Shown: piece after piece, positions 30,105 through 41,503 of the stretch
Layout of the letters: every line of letters begins with the position of its first letter
Numbering within the stretch: the first letter of the stretch is position 1
Assembly: GCA_028409275.1 (NCBI GenBank)
Contig: JAOOML010000002.1
Location: 1 to 47,489, forward strand
From: Prochlorococcus sp. AH-716-I09
GTDB lineage: Bacteria > Cyanobacteriota > Cyanobacteriia > PCC-6307 > Cyanobiaceae
Direction: 5' to 3'
DNA: 47,489 bases
Position numbers and translations under genes: made by a program
Notes under the pieces: generated by a model
The model's input: only the letters and a program-made list of their open reading frames with translations
Told to the model about the DNA's origin: nothing
Database searches by the model: none

Positions 30105-30248
30105 ATGAGTGAAAATTTGACTCCCAATAATATTGAAAATGATGATTTAAAATTGAATAATCAAGATGATGATTATAAAAATTTAATCACTAGACTTAAT
30201 GAGATAAAAATAACCATTGCTCTATTGGAAAAAATAATTTATAAATAA
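30105..30248 (+). CDS. Small acidic hypothetical protein (47 aa)
   Basis: ATGAGTGAAAATTTGACT...: MSENLTPNNIENDDLKLNNQDDDYKNLITRLNEIKITIALLEKIIYK*; amphipathic C-terminus, absent from the ORF track. Confidence 0.5.
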   Translation: MSENLTPNNIENDDLKLNNQDDDYKNLITRLNEIKITIALLEKIIYK

Positions 30249-30259
30249 ATTTTATATTT

Positions 30260-32050
30260 TTGATAAACCCTAGTCCTAATAAAAAACTTATTTCATTAAA
30301 GAGACAGCCTTTAATCTTATTTATCTTGTCGTCTATTTCGTTTTTATTGATTCTCTTTAGGTTAATTTTTTTACAACTTATAAATTATGAATCTTTTAAA
30401 GAAATGTCTGATGAGAACAGGATTAGACTCATTGCGTCTCAACCAATACGCGGAAGAATATTAGATAAAAATGGTTATGTTTTAGCAGATAGTAGAGTGA
30501 GATATTCTTTAATAATAAAGCCTCAATCTATCAAGAAAAGCAATTGGGAAAAACATAAATCAAGCATTTCTGATTTGTTAAATATTGATATTAATGAAAT
30601 TCAAAATATATATTTTGAAGGTCTAAAAAATCAAAAACTTTTAGTAACTATTATTGATGACTTAAATATAGATCAGTTAATAAAATTTAAGGAAAATGAA
30701 GAAAGTTTATTTAGTTTTGAAATAGCTACGAAATTAGTTAGGAATTATCCTTATAAATCTGTTGCAGCGCATTTAGTTGGTTATACACAGCCAATCACTG
30801 ATTCAGAATATCAATTTTTATCAAAGAGAGGATATAAATTAAATGACTTAATAGGCAGAACTGGTATCGAATATGTTTATGAAGATTATATAAGGGGTGA
30901 ATGGGGAGGAGAAATGGTTGAAGTTAATTCTTTAGGTGAATTTCAAAAATCATTGGGGATTAAACCTTCAGTAAAAGGTAATGACATTGAATTGACAATT
31001 GATATGAATTTGCAATTAGTTGCAGAGGAAGCTCTTAGAGACAAAAAAGCAGGAGCGATAATAGTGATGGATCCAAGAGATGGTGCGATAAGAGCGATGG
31101 TAAGTAGACCTACTTTTGATTTGAATTTTTTTTCAAAGGATTTTAAGCCTGAAAATGAATATAATGAGATATTTAATTCTCCTGAAAAACCTCTTTTTAA
31201 TAGAGCATTAAATGCTTATGATCCAGGAAGTGTTTGGAAAATTGTAACGGCTTTAGCTGGCTTAGAAAGTGGCAAATTTCCTGCTAATACTATGCTAGAG
31301 ACTAAATCATGTATAACTTATGGAAGCCAATGTTTTAGGGAGCACAATGATTTAGGCTTTGGGGTAATAGGTTATGAAGATGCTTTAAGAGTTTCAAGTA
31401 ATACATTTTTTTATCAAATTGGATATGGTGTAGGAGTTGATCAAATTTATGAGATCTCTAGAAAGCTTGGTTTTAATTCTTTATCTGGAATTGAAATTTA
31501 TGAACAAGAGAATATAGGATTAGTAGCTAGTAGTGAATGGGCGAAAGAAGGAAGAGGATGGGGTCAACCAGGTAGAACTCCTTGGGTTCCAGAAGATATT
31601 GCGAGTATGTCTATTGGACAATTTGTTGTTCAAGTTACTCCCATTCAAATTGCTAGAGCATACGCTGCTATTGCAAATGGAGGTTATCTAGTTACTCCCC
31701 ATTTAGTTAAAGAGGTTAAGGAAAATAATGTAGTAAAAAAACGTACTAAAATTGATATTGATCCAAATAATCTTCAGTTAATAAAAAGTGGTCTAAGGAA
31801 AGTAGTAGAGTCTGGAACAGGAGTATCAATAAATTATGGAGTTTCAAATTTACCTCCAATATCAGGAAAAACTGGAACTGCTGAAGATGGCGAAGGTGGC
31901 TTAGATCATGCTTGGTTCGTTTGCTTTACTCCTAGTGAAAAGAGTGAATTACTTATAGTTGCTTTTGCTCAAAATACTCCTGGTGGGGGTTCTGTACATG
32001 CACTTCCTATGGCTAGAGAAATTTTAAAAGTTTGGAATGAAAAAAAATGA
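30260..32050 (+). CDS. mrdA: Penicillin-binding protein 2 (peptidoglycan transpeptidase)
   Basis: PIRGRILDKNGYVLADSR, NAYDPGSVWKIVTALAGLE, VSSNTFFYQIG (SxN), SGKTGTAE (KTGT). Confidence 0.92.
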   Translation: MINPSPNKKLISLKRQPLILFILSSISFLLILFRLIFLQLINYESFKEMSDENRIRLIASQPIRGRILDKNGYVLADSRVRYSLIIKPQSIKKSNWEKHKSSISDLLNIDINEIQNIYFEGLKNQKLLVTIIDDLNIDQLIKFKENEESLFSFEIATKLVRNYPYKSVAAHLVGYTQPITDSEYQFLSKRGYKLNDLIGRTGIEYVYEDYIRGEWGGEMVEVNSLGEFQKSLGIKPSVKGNDIELTIDMNLQLVAEEALRDKKAGAIIVMDPRDGAIRAMVSRPTFDLNFFSKDFKPENEYNEIFNSPEKPLFNRALNAYDPGSVWKIVTALAGLESGKFPANTMLETKSCITYGSQCFREHNDLGFGVIGYEDALRVSSNTFFYQIGYGVGVDQIYEISRKLGFNSLSGIEIYEQENIGLVASSEWAKEGRGWGQPGRTPWVPEDIASMSIGQFVVQVTPIQIARAYAAIANGGYLVTPHLVKEVKENNVVKKRTKIDIDPNNLQLIKSGLRKVVESGTGVSINYGVSNLPPISGKTGTAEDGEGGLDHAWFVCFTPSEKSELLIVAFAQNTPGGGSVHALPMAREILKVWNEKK

Positions 32051-32072
32051 TATTAATTTCTAGTTTTAAAGT

Positions 32073-32597
32073 TTATGTTTTTAATTTTTTCATTTGCAAA
32101 AGTCTTTGAATGATATCTTCAATACTCTTGGTATCTATCGGTTTATTATATGAGGACAAAAGTTGTCTACCTAATACCTGACTTCCTAAATGCACTAATT
32201 GAATGCGCAATGAGGTAAGTAGTTCTAAGCCAATCCCACCAGAGAATGTTGCAATTGCAATAGGTTGACCATTAAATAAATCCCTAAAGTCATCTCCTGA
32301 AATTGAGAGCCATGCTATCAAGTTGGAGAGAATGGGAGGTATAGATCCATTATATTCAGGAGCACAAATAACCCATTTTTTTATTGAAAAAAGCTTTTTC
32401 TTAATCGCTTCTATTTCAACTGGGATATTTTCTTTGCTGTGAATTCTAGGATTAAATAGCGGAATATCAAAAGTCGTAAGATCTAATATCTCAGAACTTA
32501 TTTTAAGTTCATTACTTTTTTCAAGGAATTTTTTAGAAAGTTCTAGATTCTTACCACAACTAGCCGTAATGATTATTAGATCTTTTGATTCAGTCAT
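32073..32597 (-). CDS. NAD(P)H-dependent FMN reductase-like flavoprotein
   Basis: IITASCGKNLELS, WVICAPEYNGSIPPILSNLIAWLS, FSGGIGLELLTSLR. Confidence 0.86.
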   Translation of the reverse strand: MTESKDLIIITASCGKNLELSKKFLEKSNELKISSEILDLTTFDIPLFNPRIHSKENIPVEIEAIKKKLFSIKKWVICAPEYNGSIPPILSNLIAWLSISGDDFRDLFNGQPIAIATFSGGIGLELLTSLRIQLVHLGSQVLGRQLLSSYNKPIDTKSIEDIIQRLLQMKKLKT

Positions 32598-32614
32598 AAA
32601 TTAGATAAATAAAT

Positions 32615-34417
32615 TTAATAGTTAGCACCTGTTTTACGGTGATGAACTGCAGTTAGACTATCGGATTTTAGTATATTACCGTGTTGTACTTCAGCGTATA
32701 TTACCCAATGATCTCCACATTCCATCCGTTCTTTTACAGACGCATCCAACCATGCTAAAGAGTTAGGAATTATTATCTGTTCATTAGGAGTTAATTCAAT
32801 ATTTAAACCTTCGAATCTATCTTCGCCTGGTGAAAAAGGTTTTGTGAATCTTTTCAAAGGTTCTTTAAAATCTTTTTCACTTAAAATATTTAATGCAAAT
32901 GAATCTCCAACTTGAAGTAGAGACTCTACCGATCTATCTTTTGCTACTGCAATACTTAATCCCGGTGGAGAAAAACTTGCTTGACTAACCCAAGATGCAA
33001 GCATAGCTCCTCTGATATTATTCTCATCTTTTCCTTTAGAGGCAGTTAGAACACAAAGTGAGCCAATTACTCTTCCAAGAGCTTGTAACTTTGGATCCGT
33101 TTTACTTGTAATCATTCCAGTATCTGATTTTCTAGGTTTTTTCTTAGCTTTCTTTATAATTTTTCTCCCAAAATGAGTTCCTATTTCTTCTAGCTCTTTA
33201 ATTTTTGGTTTATTTGGACTGAATTTAATTCTTATAGGATCAAAACTAAATTGAAAACCGCCGTCTTTTAATTTTGATTCAAGTAAATCTATCGCCTCGC
33301 CGCTCCAGCCAAAACTACCAAAAATCCCAACTGGTTTATCTCGATTTCCTTCTGATAACAATGTGCCTAGTGCACTTACTATAGGAGTTGGGGCGTGCCC
33401 CCCGAGAGTGGGAGATCCTATTAAATATCCATCAGCATTTTGGATGGATTTTATAAGTACATCATTTGATGTGAATTCACAATTAATACTTTCAACTTCA
33501 ACAGAAGTTCTATTTATCCCTTTCGCCAAAGCATCCCCTATAGAGGCTGTATTTCCATAAGCACTTGCATAAACAAGAGCGATTTTAGGATTATTTGTTG
33601 TGAGATTTGCACCCCATCGAATGTAGTCATTTAAAAAGCTTTTTAAGCTATATTCGATAGCTGGACCATGCAATGGTGCAATAGTTTTAATTTCATAATC
33701 TGCAATTTTTTCAGTTATTGATATCACTTGATTAGACATTGGTGCCATCAAACAATCATAAAAGTGTTTTCTATCAATTTCTGTACTAATTCGATTTGTC
33801 TCAGACCAATATTCAGATGCAATGTGTGCAGAGAAAATTTTTTCACTTAGAAGTATTTCTTGATTACGTTCATAAATTATTAGGCCTCCAGGCCAACGTG
33901 CAGTTGGAATAGGAATTAACTCTAGTGAAATATTACCCAATTCTAAATTCAGTTCCTTTTTGACTATAGTTATTTTGGGTAATTGAATTTCAACGAATTC
34001 TTCTAAGTTAGGATTTCTTTGATTCCAAAGTTCACTAATAAGTTTAAAGCCAGGGTTTGAGCAAGTTATAGTTAAGTCTTGAAATTGTTTACTAACGTTT
34101 TTTATGGTTTCTATGATTTGGGGATTGATATGTCCAGATATGACGTTAATTTTTTTTAATTTATATTGATTAAAAAAGTTAAATATTATCTCATTAAATG
34201 AATGTAAATATTGCTTTTCAGGTGGATGGATAATAAAAAGTTCTTCATTATTTCTTATTAAAAAAGTGTTAAAAGAGGTTCCTTTTTCGAGATTAAATTC
34301 AAGTTCAAATCTTTCTTTATTACGATCAAGAAATCTGATGCAAGTAAAATTTTCAGCAATTTCAAATTTTGATAAGTTTTGATTTTCTGAAAGTAAGCTT
34401 ACATTAATCTCTGACAT
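32615..34417 (-). CDS. flv1: Flavodiiron protein, non-canonical diiron ligands (Flv1-like)
   Basis: Lactamase-like, flavodoxin (YASAYGNTASIGDALAKGI) and flavin-reductase (WVSQASFSPPGLSIAVAKDR) domains. HINPQI replaces HxExDH. Confidence 0.85.
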   Translation of the reverse strand: MSEINVSLLSENQNLSKFEIAENFTCIRFLDRNKERFELEFNLEKGTSFNTFLIRNNEELFIIHPPEKQYLHSFNEIIFNFFNQYKLKKINVISGHINPQIIETIKNVSKQFQDLTITCSNPGFKLISELWNQRNPNLEEFVEIQLPKITIVKKELNLELGNISLELIPIPTARWPGGLIIYERNQEILLSEKIFSAHIASEYWSETNRISTEIDRKHFYDCLMAPMSNQVISITEKIADYEIKTIAPLHGPAIEYSLKSFLNDYIRWGANLTTNNPKIALVYASAYGNTASIGDALAKGINRTSVEVESINCEFTSNDVLIKSIQNADGYLIGSPTLGGHAPTPIVSALGTLLSEGNRDKPVGIFGSFGWSGEAIDLLESKLKDGGFQFSFDPIRIKFSPNKPKIKELEEIGTHFGRKIIKKAKKKPRKSDTGMITSKTDPKLQALGRVIGSLCVLTASKGKDENNIRGAMLASWVSQASFSPPGLSIAVAKDRSVESLLQVGDSFALNILSEKDFKEPLKRFTKPFSPGEDRFEGLNIELTPNEQIIIPNSLAWLDASVKERMECGDHWVIYAEVQHGNILKSDSLTAVHHRKTGANY

Positions 34418-34433
34418 TTTAAAGACTTATTTA

Positions 34434-36209
34434 TTAATAATGATTAGCAACTTTTCTGTGATGAACTGCTGTCTTGCATGATAAGTCAGATACATTTCCA
34501 TTTTCAACAGTTCCATAAATTATCCAATGGTCTGGAGTCTCTAGTCTGGAACTAACTTTACAATCTAAAAAGGCGAGTGAATCTGAGAGGACTGGTCCTC
34601 CTTTTGCGATGTTGCTAATTACATCTACATCTGCAAATCTATCAGCTCCAGGAGCAAATCTTTTTAAAAAATGTCTGAACATTTTTTGATAGTTATCTTC
34701 TCTCAAGATATTCACAACAAAACCTTTGCCAACTTGCATATATGATTCAATAGCTCTATCTTTTGCTACTGCAACTGTTATGCCTGGTGGAGAAAAACTT
34801 GCTTGACTAACCCAACTTGCTACCATCGCACTTTGTCTAAATGTCGAACCTTCTCCTTGGCTCGCTGTAACTACGTATAATCCTCCACTTAATCTACCTA
34901 AAGCTTTATCTAAATTTGAATCAAGGCTTTTCATAGAGGCAATATTTTTCTTTTTATTGATCAATTGACCTAAGTCAGTTCCTGCTTCTTCGAATTGTTG
35001 ATAAACAATCGGATCTGGAATGTTTTTAACTCTTAAAGGAGAGAAAGCTTCTTTTTGACCAAGTTCTCTTAATTTATTTGCTAAAGAATCTATTGGTTCA
35101 TCATTTCCGCCAAATGCATCATAGACAGCTGTATATTGTTTTGATTTTAGTGCTGCAAATAAAGTACCAAGAGATTCTTTTAATTCATTATCTGAATCTA
35201 CTGGCCATGTGGGAATGACTACTGCTTTTGAATCCGAAATTAAACTTGTTAATTCTTGAGGATCAGAAGATCTCAAATCAAGTAATTGTACTTGAGCATC
35301 TGCTTTACTTATTCCATGTGATATGGCTTGGCTTAGTCGATCACAATATCCATAGTCACTGATATAGCAAACAGCTACAAATTCGTTGCCTTTACTTTTA
35401 TTGCTACTCCATTCTTGATATTTTCCTTTCCAAAAATTAACTTGATTATGAAGCAAAGGCCCATGACCTACGGCTATTGTTTTTAATTTAGGTAGCTTAT
35501 CTATTCTTTTAATTGCTTGAAGAACGCTTCTAGCGTTTGGACCCATTAGGCAATCGTAATAAAAACGAAAATCATCATATATTTCTTTTTGATCAGTGTC
35601 ATAAAATTCATTAGAACAATAATGGAGTCCAAATGCATCGCATGTGTAGAGAACATGAGTGCTGTGGTCATATGAAAAAATTGTATCTGGCCAATGTAAA
35701 TTTGGTGCGCTTATAAATTCAATATTATGTTCTAGACCGCTATTAGGATTAGTTCCGAGATTTAAAAACTCTCCACTCTTAACCTCTAGACGATTAAAGG
35801 GAACATGTATTTGGTCTTCAATAAATTTAAGAGCTAATTTTGATCCTACTACAGTGATATTTTGGTTTAATTCTAAAAGTTTACCTATTAAACCAGAATG
35901 ATCAGGTTCTGTATGGCTAGTAATTAAATAATCCAATTCTTGTGGATTTACCTCTTTCAGTAATTCTTCAAACCATAATTCTTCGAACTTTGCGTGACTG
36001 GTATCAATAATTGCTAGTTTTTCACCTTTAATAATAAAACTATTGTAAGTAGTTCCATTTCTTAAGCCAAATTCAATATCAAATCTACTGCGATCCCAAT
36101 CCAAAGATCTTATGGCACATGAATCATCAGCGAAGTTTTGAGATTGAACTGTCAACTTGTTATTTATTTGTGCCAATTTAGAATTACTTGTCTGGGCAGA
36201 GGCTAGCAT
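34434..36209 (-). CDS. flv3: Flavodiiron protein, canonical diiron ligands (Flv3-like)
   Basis: SHTEPDHSGLIG (HxExDH), CDAFG, GHGPLLH, flavodoxin and flavin reductase domains. Confidence 0.88.
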   Translation of the reverse strand: MLASAQTSNSKLAQINNKLTVQSQNFADDSCAIRSLDWDRSRFDIEFGLRNGTTYNSFIIKGEKLAIIDTSHAKFEELWFEELLKEVNPQELDYLITSHTEPDHSGLIGKLLELNQNITVVGSKLALKFIEDQIHVPFNRLEVKSGEFLNLGTNPNSGLEHNIEFISAPNLHWPDTIFSYDHSTHVLYTCDAFGLHYCSNEFYDTDQKEIYDDFRFYYDCLMGPNARSVLQAIKRIDKLPKLKTIAVGHGPLLHNQVNFWKGKYQEWSSNKSKGNEFVAVCYISDYGYCDRLSQAISHGISKADAQVQLLDLRSSDPQELTSLISDSKAVVIPTWPVDSDNELKESLGTLFAALKSKQYTAVYDAFGGNDEPIDSLANKLRELGQKEAFSPLRVKNIPDPIVYQQFEEAGTDLGQLINKKKNIASMKSLDSNLDKALGRLSGGLYVVTASQGEGSTFRQSAMVASWVSQASFSPPGITVAVAKDRAIESYMQVGKGFVVNILREDNYQKMFRHFLKRFAPGADRFADVDVISNIAKGGPVLSDSLAFLDCKVSSRLETPDHWIIYGTVENGNVSDLSCKTAVHHRKVANHY

Positions 36210-36327
36210 AGAACAAATCGCGTTATAGAATAACTTTAGTTATGTAGAATATAAATCCGCGTGATTATTTTTGCGAAATAACCGAAATTACGCTTTTCTT
36301 TAATTTTTGTTCTTTTATTCTGGATAA

Positions 36328-38988
36328 ATGACATCTCAACTAATTAAAAAAATAGTTACTGGAGATGAGATAAGAAATGCTTTTTTAAAATTTTACAGTA
36401 ATAAATTACATAAAATCATTCCAAGTGCATCTTTAATTCCAGATGATCCCACGGTTATGCTCACAATTGCTGGAATGCTACCTTTCAAACCAGTTTTTTT
36501 AGGTTTAAAAGAAAGACCATCAAAAAGGGCTACATCTAGCCAAAAGTGCATCAGAACAAATGATATAGAAAACGTTGGAGTTACAGCCAGACACCACACT
36601 TTTTTTGAAATGCTTGGTAATTTCTCTTTTGGAGATTATTTTAAACAAGAGGCTATTGAGTGGGCTTGGGAATTAGTTACTAATATTTATCAACTTTCTG
36701 CTGAAAATATAATTGTGAGTGTCTTTCACGAAGATAGAGAGTCTTCAAAAATTTGGAGAGATGAAATTGGTATTCATCCAGATAGGATAGTGAAACTAGG
36801 TGAGAAAGATAATTTTTGGTCTTCTGGAAAAACAGGTCCATGTGGACCTTGTTCAGAACTTTATTATGATTTTTATCCTGAAAAAGGTCTTCAGAATATT
36901 GATTTAGAAGATGGAGATCGTTTTATTGAATTTTATAATCTTGTTTTTATGCAATACAATCGCGATCTTAATGGAAAATTGACAGATTTGAAATTTAAAA
37001 ATATTGATACAGGAATGGGCCTTGAAAGGATGGCTCAAATATTGCAAAAAAAGCAAAATAATTATGAGACAGATTTAATTTTTCCTATCATTCAAAAAAC
37101 TTGCGAGATTGCAAATATTGATTATTTTTCTTCAAATGATAAAAATAAAATTTCTTTAAAAATTATTGGAGATCATACAAGAGCTGTTATTCATTTAATT
37201 TCTGATGGAGTAGCAGCAAGTAATCTCGGCAGGGGTTATATACTAAGAAGGCTTATTAGAAGAATGGTTAGACATGGGAGATTATTAGGAATAACAAATG
37301 AATTTTTACCACATATTGCTACAGTCGGGATCAATTTAATGCAAAATAATTATCCTGATTTAAAAAATAATAATGATTTAATTTTGAATGAGATAAAAAT
37401 TGAAGAAGTAAGGTTTAGGGAAACTCTTGAAAGGGGAGAGAAATTGCTAGATGAGTTAATTTCCTCAGGGCAGAAATTAATTTCTGGTTTTAAAGCTTTT
37501 GAACTTTATGATACTTATGGATTTCCTCTAGAGCTTACAAAAGAAATTGCTGAAGAAAATAATATCAGTGTAGATGTAAAGGGTTTTGAAGAAGAAATGA
37601 ATGCACAAAAAGAGAGAGCTAAAGCTGCTTCGAGTAATATTGATTTGACATTGGAGGGATCATTAGAGCGAGAAATAGATCTTTTTAACAAAACTGTTTT
37701 TAATGGTTATGATTCACTTCTTTCGGAAGCTGAAATAAAGGGCATATTCTTGGATTCAACATTAGTTAAGCAAGCAAGTGAAGGTCAGAAAGTTTTAATT
37801 GTTCTTGATCAGACAACTTTTTATGGAGAATCTGGCGGTCAAGTTGGTGATATTGGAACGATATTTTCAAAAGATGTAGAGGTCTTAATTGATAATGTTA
37901 TTCGGAAGAAAAATGTTTTTTTACATTATGGAACGATCAAAAAAGGAATGTTAACAATTGGACAAAAAGTTAAGACTAATGTTAACTCCTCTAATAGAGC
38001 TAAGGCTGCAGCCAATCATACATCTACTCATTTATTGCAAGCTGCTCTCAAATCAATTGTTGATGAAAGTGTTGGACAAAAAGGTTCTCTAGTAGCCTTT
38101 AATAAATTAAGATTTGACTTTAATTCTTCTAATCCTATTTCTAAAGATCAAATTTCTAAGATTGAGAATCTAGTTAATTCTTGGATTATGGAAAATCATA
38201 TCCTAGAAATAAAAAAAATGTCTAAGAGTGAGGCTCTTGAACAGGGTGCAGTGGCTATGTTTGGAGAAAAATATGATGATGAAGTGCGCGTTGTTAATGT
38301 GCCAGGAGTTTCAATTGAACTTTGTGGTGGCACACATGTTAAAACTACATCCCAATTAGGTTCTTTCAAAATAATCACTGAGGAAGGAATCTCAGCCGGA
38401 GTAAGAAGAATCGAAGCATTATCAGGTCAATCAGCATTCGACTATTTCAGTGATAGAAATGCTTTAGTAAATCAACTCAGTGATTTGTTAAAAGCAAATC
38501 CTAATCAACTTTTTGAAAGGGTTAATAATTTGCAAGCAGAGCTTACTAATAAGAATAAAGAGATACAAAAAATGAAAGATGAAATTGCATATTTTAAGTA
38601 CTCTTCTATAAAATCATCCGCAGAAATAGTAAATTCTTTTTCAATTTTAGTAAATCAGATTGATGGCTTAGATGGAAATTCTTTGCAATCTGCAGCACTT
38701 AATTTAACTTCTCATTTAGGAAATAAAGCAATAGTGATTCTTGGGGGAATACCAAATCCAGAAAACAGAAAGTTGTTATTTGTAGTTTCTTTAGGTGATG
38801 ATGCGGTAAAAATAGGATTGCATGCAGGTAAATTAATTAATGAGATTGCAAGAATTTGTTCTGGAGGTGGAGGAGGAAAGCCTAGCTTTGCTCAAGCAGG
38901 TGCTAAAGATATTGATAAGTTGAGTGTTGCATTAGATTATGCTAAAAATTATTTGCAAAAAACATTAGAAAGTTATTCTGATAAATAA
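36328..38988 (+). CDS. alaS: Alanyl-tRNA synthetase
   Basis: [62 protein letters not shown]. Confidence 0.97.
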   Translation: MTSQLIKKIVTGDEIRNAFLKFYSNKLHKIIPSASLIPDDPTVMLTIAGMLPFKPVFLGLKERPSKRATSSQKCIRTNDIENVGVTARHHTFFEMLGNFSFGDYFKQEAIEWAWELVTNIYQLSAENIIVSVFHEDRESSKIWRDEIGIHPDRIVKLGEKDNFWSSGKTGPCGPCSELYYDFYPEKGLQNIDLEDGDRFIEFYNLVFMQYNRDLNGKLTDLKFKNIDTGMGLERMAQILQKKQNNYETDLIFPIIQKTCEIANIDYFSSNDKNKISLKIIGDHTRAVIHLISDGVAASNLGRGYILRRLIRRMVRHGRLLGITNEFLPHIATVGINLMQNNYPDLKNNNDLILNEIKIEEVRFRETLERGEKLLDELISSGQKLISGFKAFELYDTYGFPLELTKEIAEENNISVDVKGFEEEMNAQKERAKAASSNIDLTLEGSLEREIDLFNKTVFNGYDSLLSEAEIKGIFLDSTLVKQASEGQKVLIVLDQTTFYGESGGQVGDIGTIFSKDVEVLIDNVIRKKNVFLHYGTIKKGMLTIGQKVKTNVNSSNRAKAAANHTSTHLLQAALKSIVDESVGQKGSLVAFNKLRFDFNSSNPISKDQISKIENLVNSWIMENHILEIKKMSKSEALEQGAVAMFGEKYDDEVRVVNVPGVSIELCGGTHVKTTSQLGSFKIITEEGISAGVRRIEALSGQSAFDYFSDRNALVNQLSDLLKANPNQLFERVNNLQAELTNKNKEIQKMKDEIAYFKYSSIKSSAEIVNSFSILVNQIDGLDGNSLQSAALNLTSHLGNKAIVILGGIPNPENRKLLFVVSLGDDAVKIGLHAGKLINEIARICSGGGGGKPSFAQAGAKDIDKLSVALDYAKNYLQKTLESYSDK

Positions 38989-40919
38989 CTACTTTTTCTG
39001 AGACTCATTTCGATTTGATCAATTAATTTCCTTGCTTCTTCAATAGTTAATCTTTTTTGATCAATTGCTGATTCAGTATTGATTCTAATAGATTCAACCA
39101 AGGAAGCTGAACTGTAATCCAATAATTGTAAAATTTCAGATTTACTGTCCTCTTTAATAATATTTTTGACCTTATATGAATTATCTTGATTTATATCTAT
39201 ATGAACAACGTTTGTATTCCCAAATAAATTATGCAAGTTTCCTAATGCTTCTTGATAGGCTCCAGTCATAAAAATTCCAATTAGATAATCTTTATCTTGC
39301 TCTGGCTTATGTAAATCTAGTAATGATTTAGTTTTCCCATCATCAATAAAATTATTTAGTTTCCCATCTGAATCACAAGTTAAATCTGCAAAGTTGCCTT
39401 TGCAGAACGGCTCTTCTAAGTGCCTATGTATTGGTACTATTGGAAAAATTTGATTGATTGCCCAGCTATCGGGAATAGATTTAAAGATAGATAAATTTGC
39501 ATAATAAGTTGATGCAAGAGTTTCTGTAATTTCAGATAAATCAGGGTGATTGATTTCATCATTATTCAAGTTATTAGAAATTTCTTTTGCGCAAGCCCAG
39601 GTCAGTTCTTCGGCATAAGCTCGTTCTGCTAAACTTAAAAATCCTAATCTAAAGGCAACTAAGCAATCTTCTTTAAACTTTTTTGCATCATTCCATAGTT
39701 CAATTATTTGAGATAAATTTATTTTTTTATTTTTAAGTTTTTTTAATTCGTAGAAAGTTTCAAGCAAATTTGAAATGATTAATTGTTGATTTTTGTTATC
39801 AAAAATTTGTAGTTTGGAACTGACATGGCTTGTTCCTAAGACATTAAAAATTAAAACTGAAGAATGACTAATTATTGCTCTTCCACTTTCTGAGATTATG
39901 ATTGGATGATTGATATTATTTAATTCACATGAATCTTTAATAGTTGCAATTACATCGTTAGCATAATTTTGAAGAGAATAATTAGTAGAGGTGTTGGAGG
40001 AGGTTTTAGTTCCATCAAAATCTATCCCTAATCCTCCCCCAACGTCGATATATTGCATTGGGGCTCCTAGTTTGCATAGTTCAACGTATATTTGACTCGC
40101 TTCTTGTAATGCGTCTTTGATTACAGCAATATCACTTATTTGACTACCTATATGAAAATGGAGCAATTTCATTTCATTTATAAGATTTGCTTCTTTAAGT
40201 TCTTTTATTGTCGACATAATCTCTGGGATTGATAATCCAAATTTGGAATTATCTCCAATAGATTTGCCCCACCTACCACTACTTTTACTTGATAACTTTG
40301 CTCTAATTCCTATCAATGGAGTCGCGTTAAGTTCTTGAACTGCTTGAATAATTCTTTTTACCTCATCTCGTTGTTCAATAACTATTATTGGATTTTTACC
40401 GAGTTTTCTGGCCAAAGTAGCAATCTCAATATATTTTTTATCTTTATATCCGTTGCATATCAATAATGAATTTTGGTTTTCAAGAAGTGCAAGGCCAATT
40501 AATAGTTCTGCTTTACTTCCTACTTCTAAACCAAAATTCCATTGGCTACCAAACTCTATTATCTTTTCCAATACATTTTTTTGCTGATTACATTTGACAG
40601 GAAAAACGCCTTGATAAATATTCTCATATTTGTAGGTTTTTATTGCTTTTAAAAAAGCATCATGTAGGGCATTTATTCGATCTTTCAAGATATCGTTAAA
40701 TCTTATGATTAATGGAGGATTTATTTTTCTACTTTTAAGTTCTTTGACAAGCTTGAAAAGATCAATCTTATTTTCAGATTTTATATCTTTAGTTACTGAT
40801 ATATTTCCTTTGGAATTTATAGAAAAATATTTTTCCCCCCATTTGTCTATGTTGTAAGTCGAAATACTATCTTCAATAGTCCAAATATTCTTTAATTTTT
40901 TCGGCTCAAAATTGGTCAA
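38973..40919 (-). CDS. speA: Biosynthetic arginine decarboxylase
   Basis: [61 protein letters not shown]. Confidence 0.95.
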   Translation of the reverse strand: MTNFEPKKLKNIWTIEDSISTYNIDKWGEKYFSINSKGNISVTKDIKSENKIDLFKLVKELKSRKINPPLIIRFNDILKDRINALHDAFLKAIKTYKYENIYQGVFPVKCNQQKNVLEKIIEFGSQWNFGLEVGSKAELLIGLALLENQNSLLICNGYKDKKYIEIATLARKLGKNPIIVIEQRDEVKRIIQAVQELNATPLIGIRAKLSSKSSGRWGKSIGDNSKFGLSIPEIMSTIKELKEANLINEMKLLHFHIGSQISDIAVIKDALQEASQIYVELCKLGAPMQYIDVGGGLGIDFDGTKTSSNTSTNYSLQNYANDVIATIKDSCELNNINHPIIISESGRAIISHSSVLIFNVLGTSHVSSKLQIFDNKNQQLIISNLLETFYELKKLKNKKINLSQIIELWNDAKKFKEDCLVAFRLGFLSLAERAYAEELTWACAKEISNNLNNDEINHPDLSEITETLASTYYANLSIFKSIPDSWAINQIFPIVPIHRHLEEPFCKGNFADLTCDSDGKLNNFIDDGKTKSLLDLHKPEQDKDYLIGIFMTGAYQEALGNLHNLFGNTNVVHIDINQDNSYKVKNIIKEDSKSEILQLLDYSSASLVESIRINTESAIDQKRLTIEEARKLIDQIEMSLRKSSYLSE

Positions 40920-41041
40920 TTTATGTCTTAGTGATTAATAAATGTTTTTGAAAATTACTCAAAACAATATCTTTTATTTTAATGATTACTTGCCAAGTTA
41001 CCACCCAAAAGTTGAATATACATAGAGTGATTATTAACTAA

Positions 41042-41500
41042 ATGACCAAAGAGAGAACCTTTATTGCAATTAAACCAGATGGAGTTCAAAGAGGTTATGT
41101 TGCTGAGATTATTGGCAGATTTGAAAAAAAAGGATTTAAATTGGTTGGATTAAAGCAATTAATCCCCTCAAAATATCTTGCTCAAAATCATTATGGTGTA
41201 CATAGAGAAAGACCTTTTTTTGATGATTTAGTAGACTTTATTTCAAGTGGTCCTATTGTAGCGATGGTGTGGGAAGGCGAAGGAGTTATTTTGAGTGCTA
41301 GAAAACTAATAGGTGCAACAAAACCTCTTGAAGCAGAGCCCGGAACAATTAGAGGTGATTTAGCTATAGATATTGGGAGGAATATTATTCATGGTTCTGA
41401 TGGAGAAGATACTGCAAAATTTGAAATTGATCTATGGTTTAACGTAGAGGAATTATGTGAGTGGGAAACTTCTGATTCGAAATGGCGATCTGAAAATTAA
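41042..41500 (+). CDS. ndk: Nucleoside-diphosphate kinase
   Basis: [31 protein letters not shown] active-site His motif. Confidence 0.97.
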   Translation: MTKERTFIAIKPDGVQRGYVAEIIGRFEKKGFKLVGLKQLIPSKYLAQNHYGVHRERPFFDDLVDFISSGPIVAMVWEGEGVILSARKLIGATKPLEAEPGTIRGDLAIDIGRNIIHGSDGEDTAKFEIDLWFNVEELCEWETSDSKWRSEN

Positions 41501-41503
41501 AAT

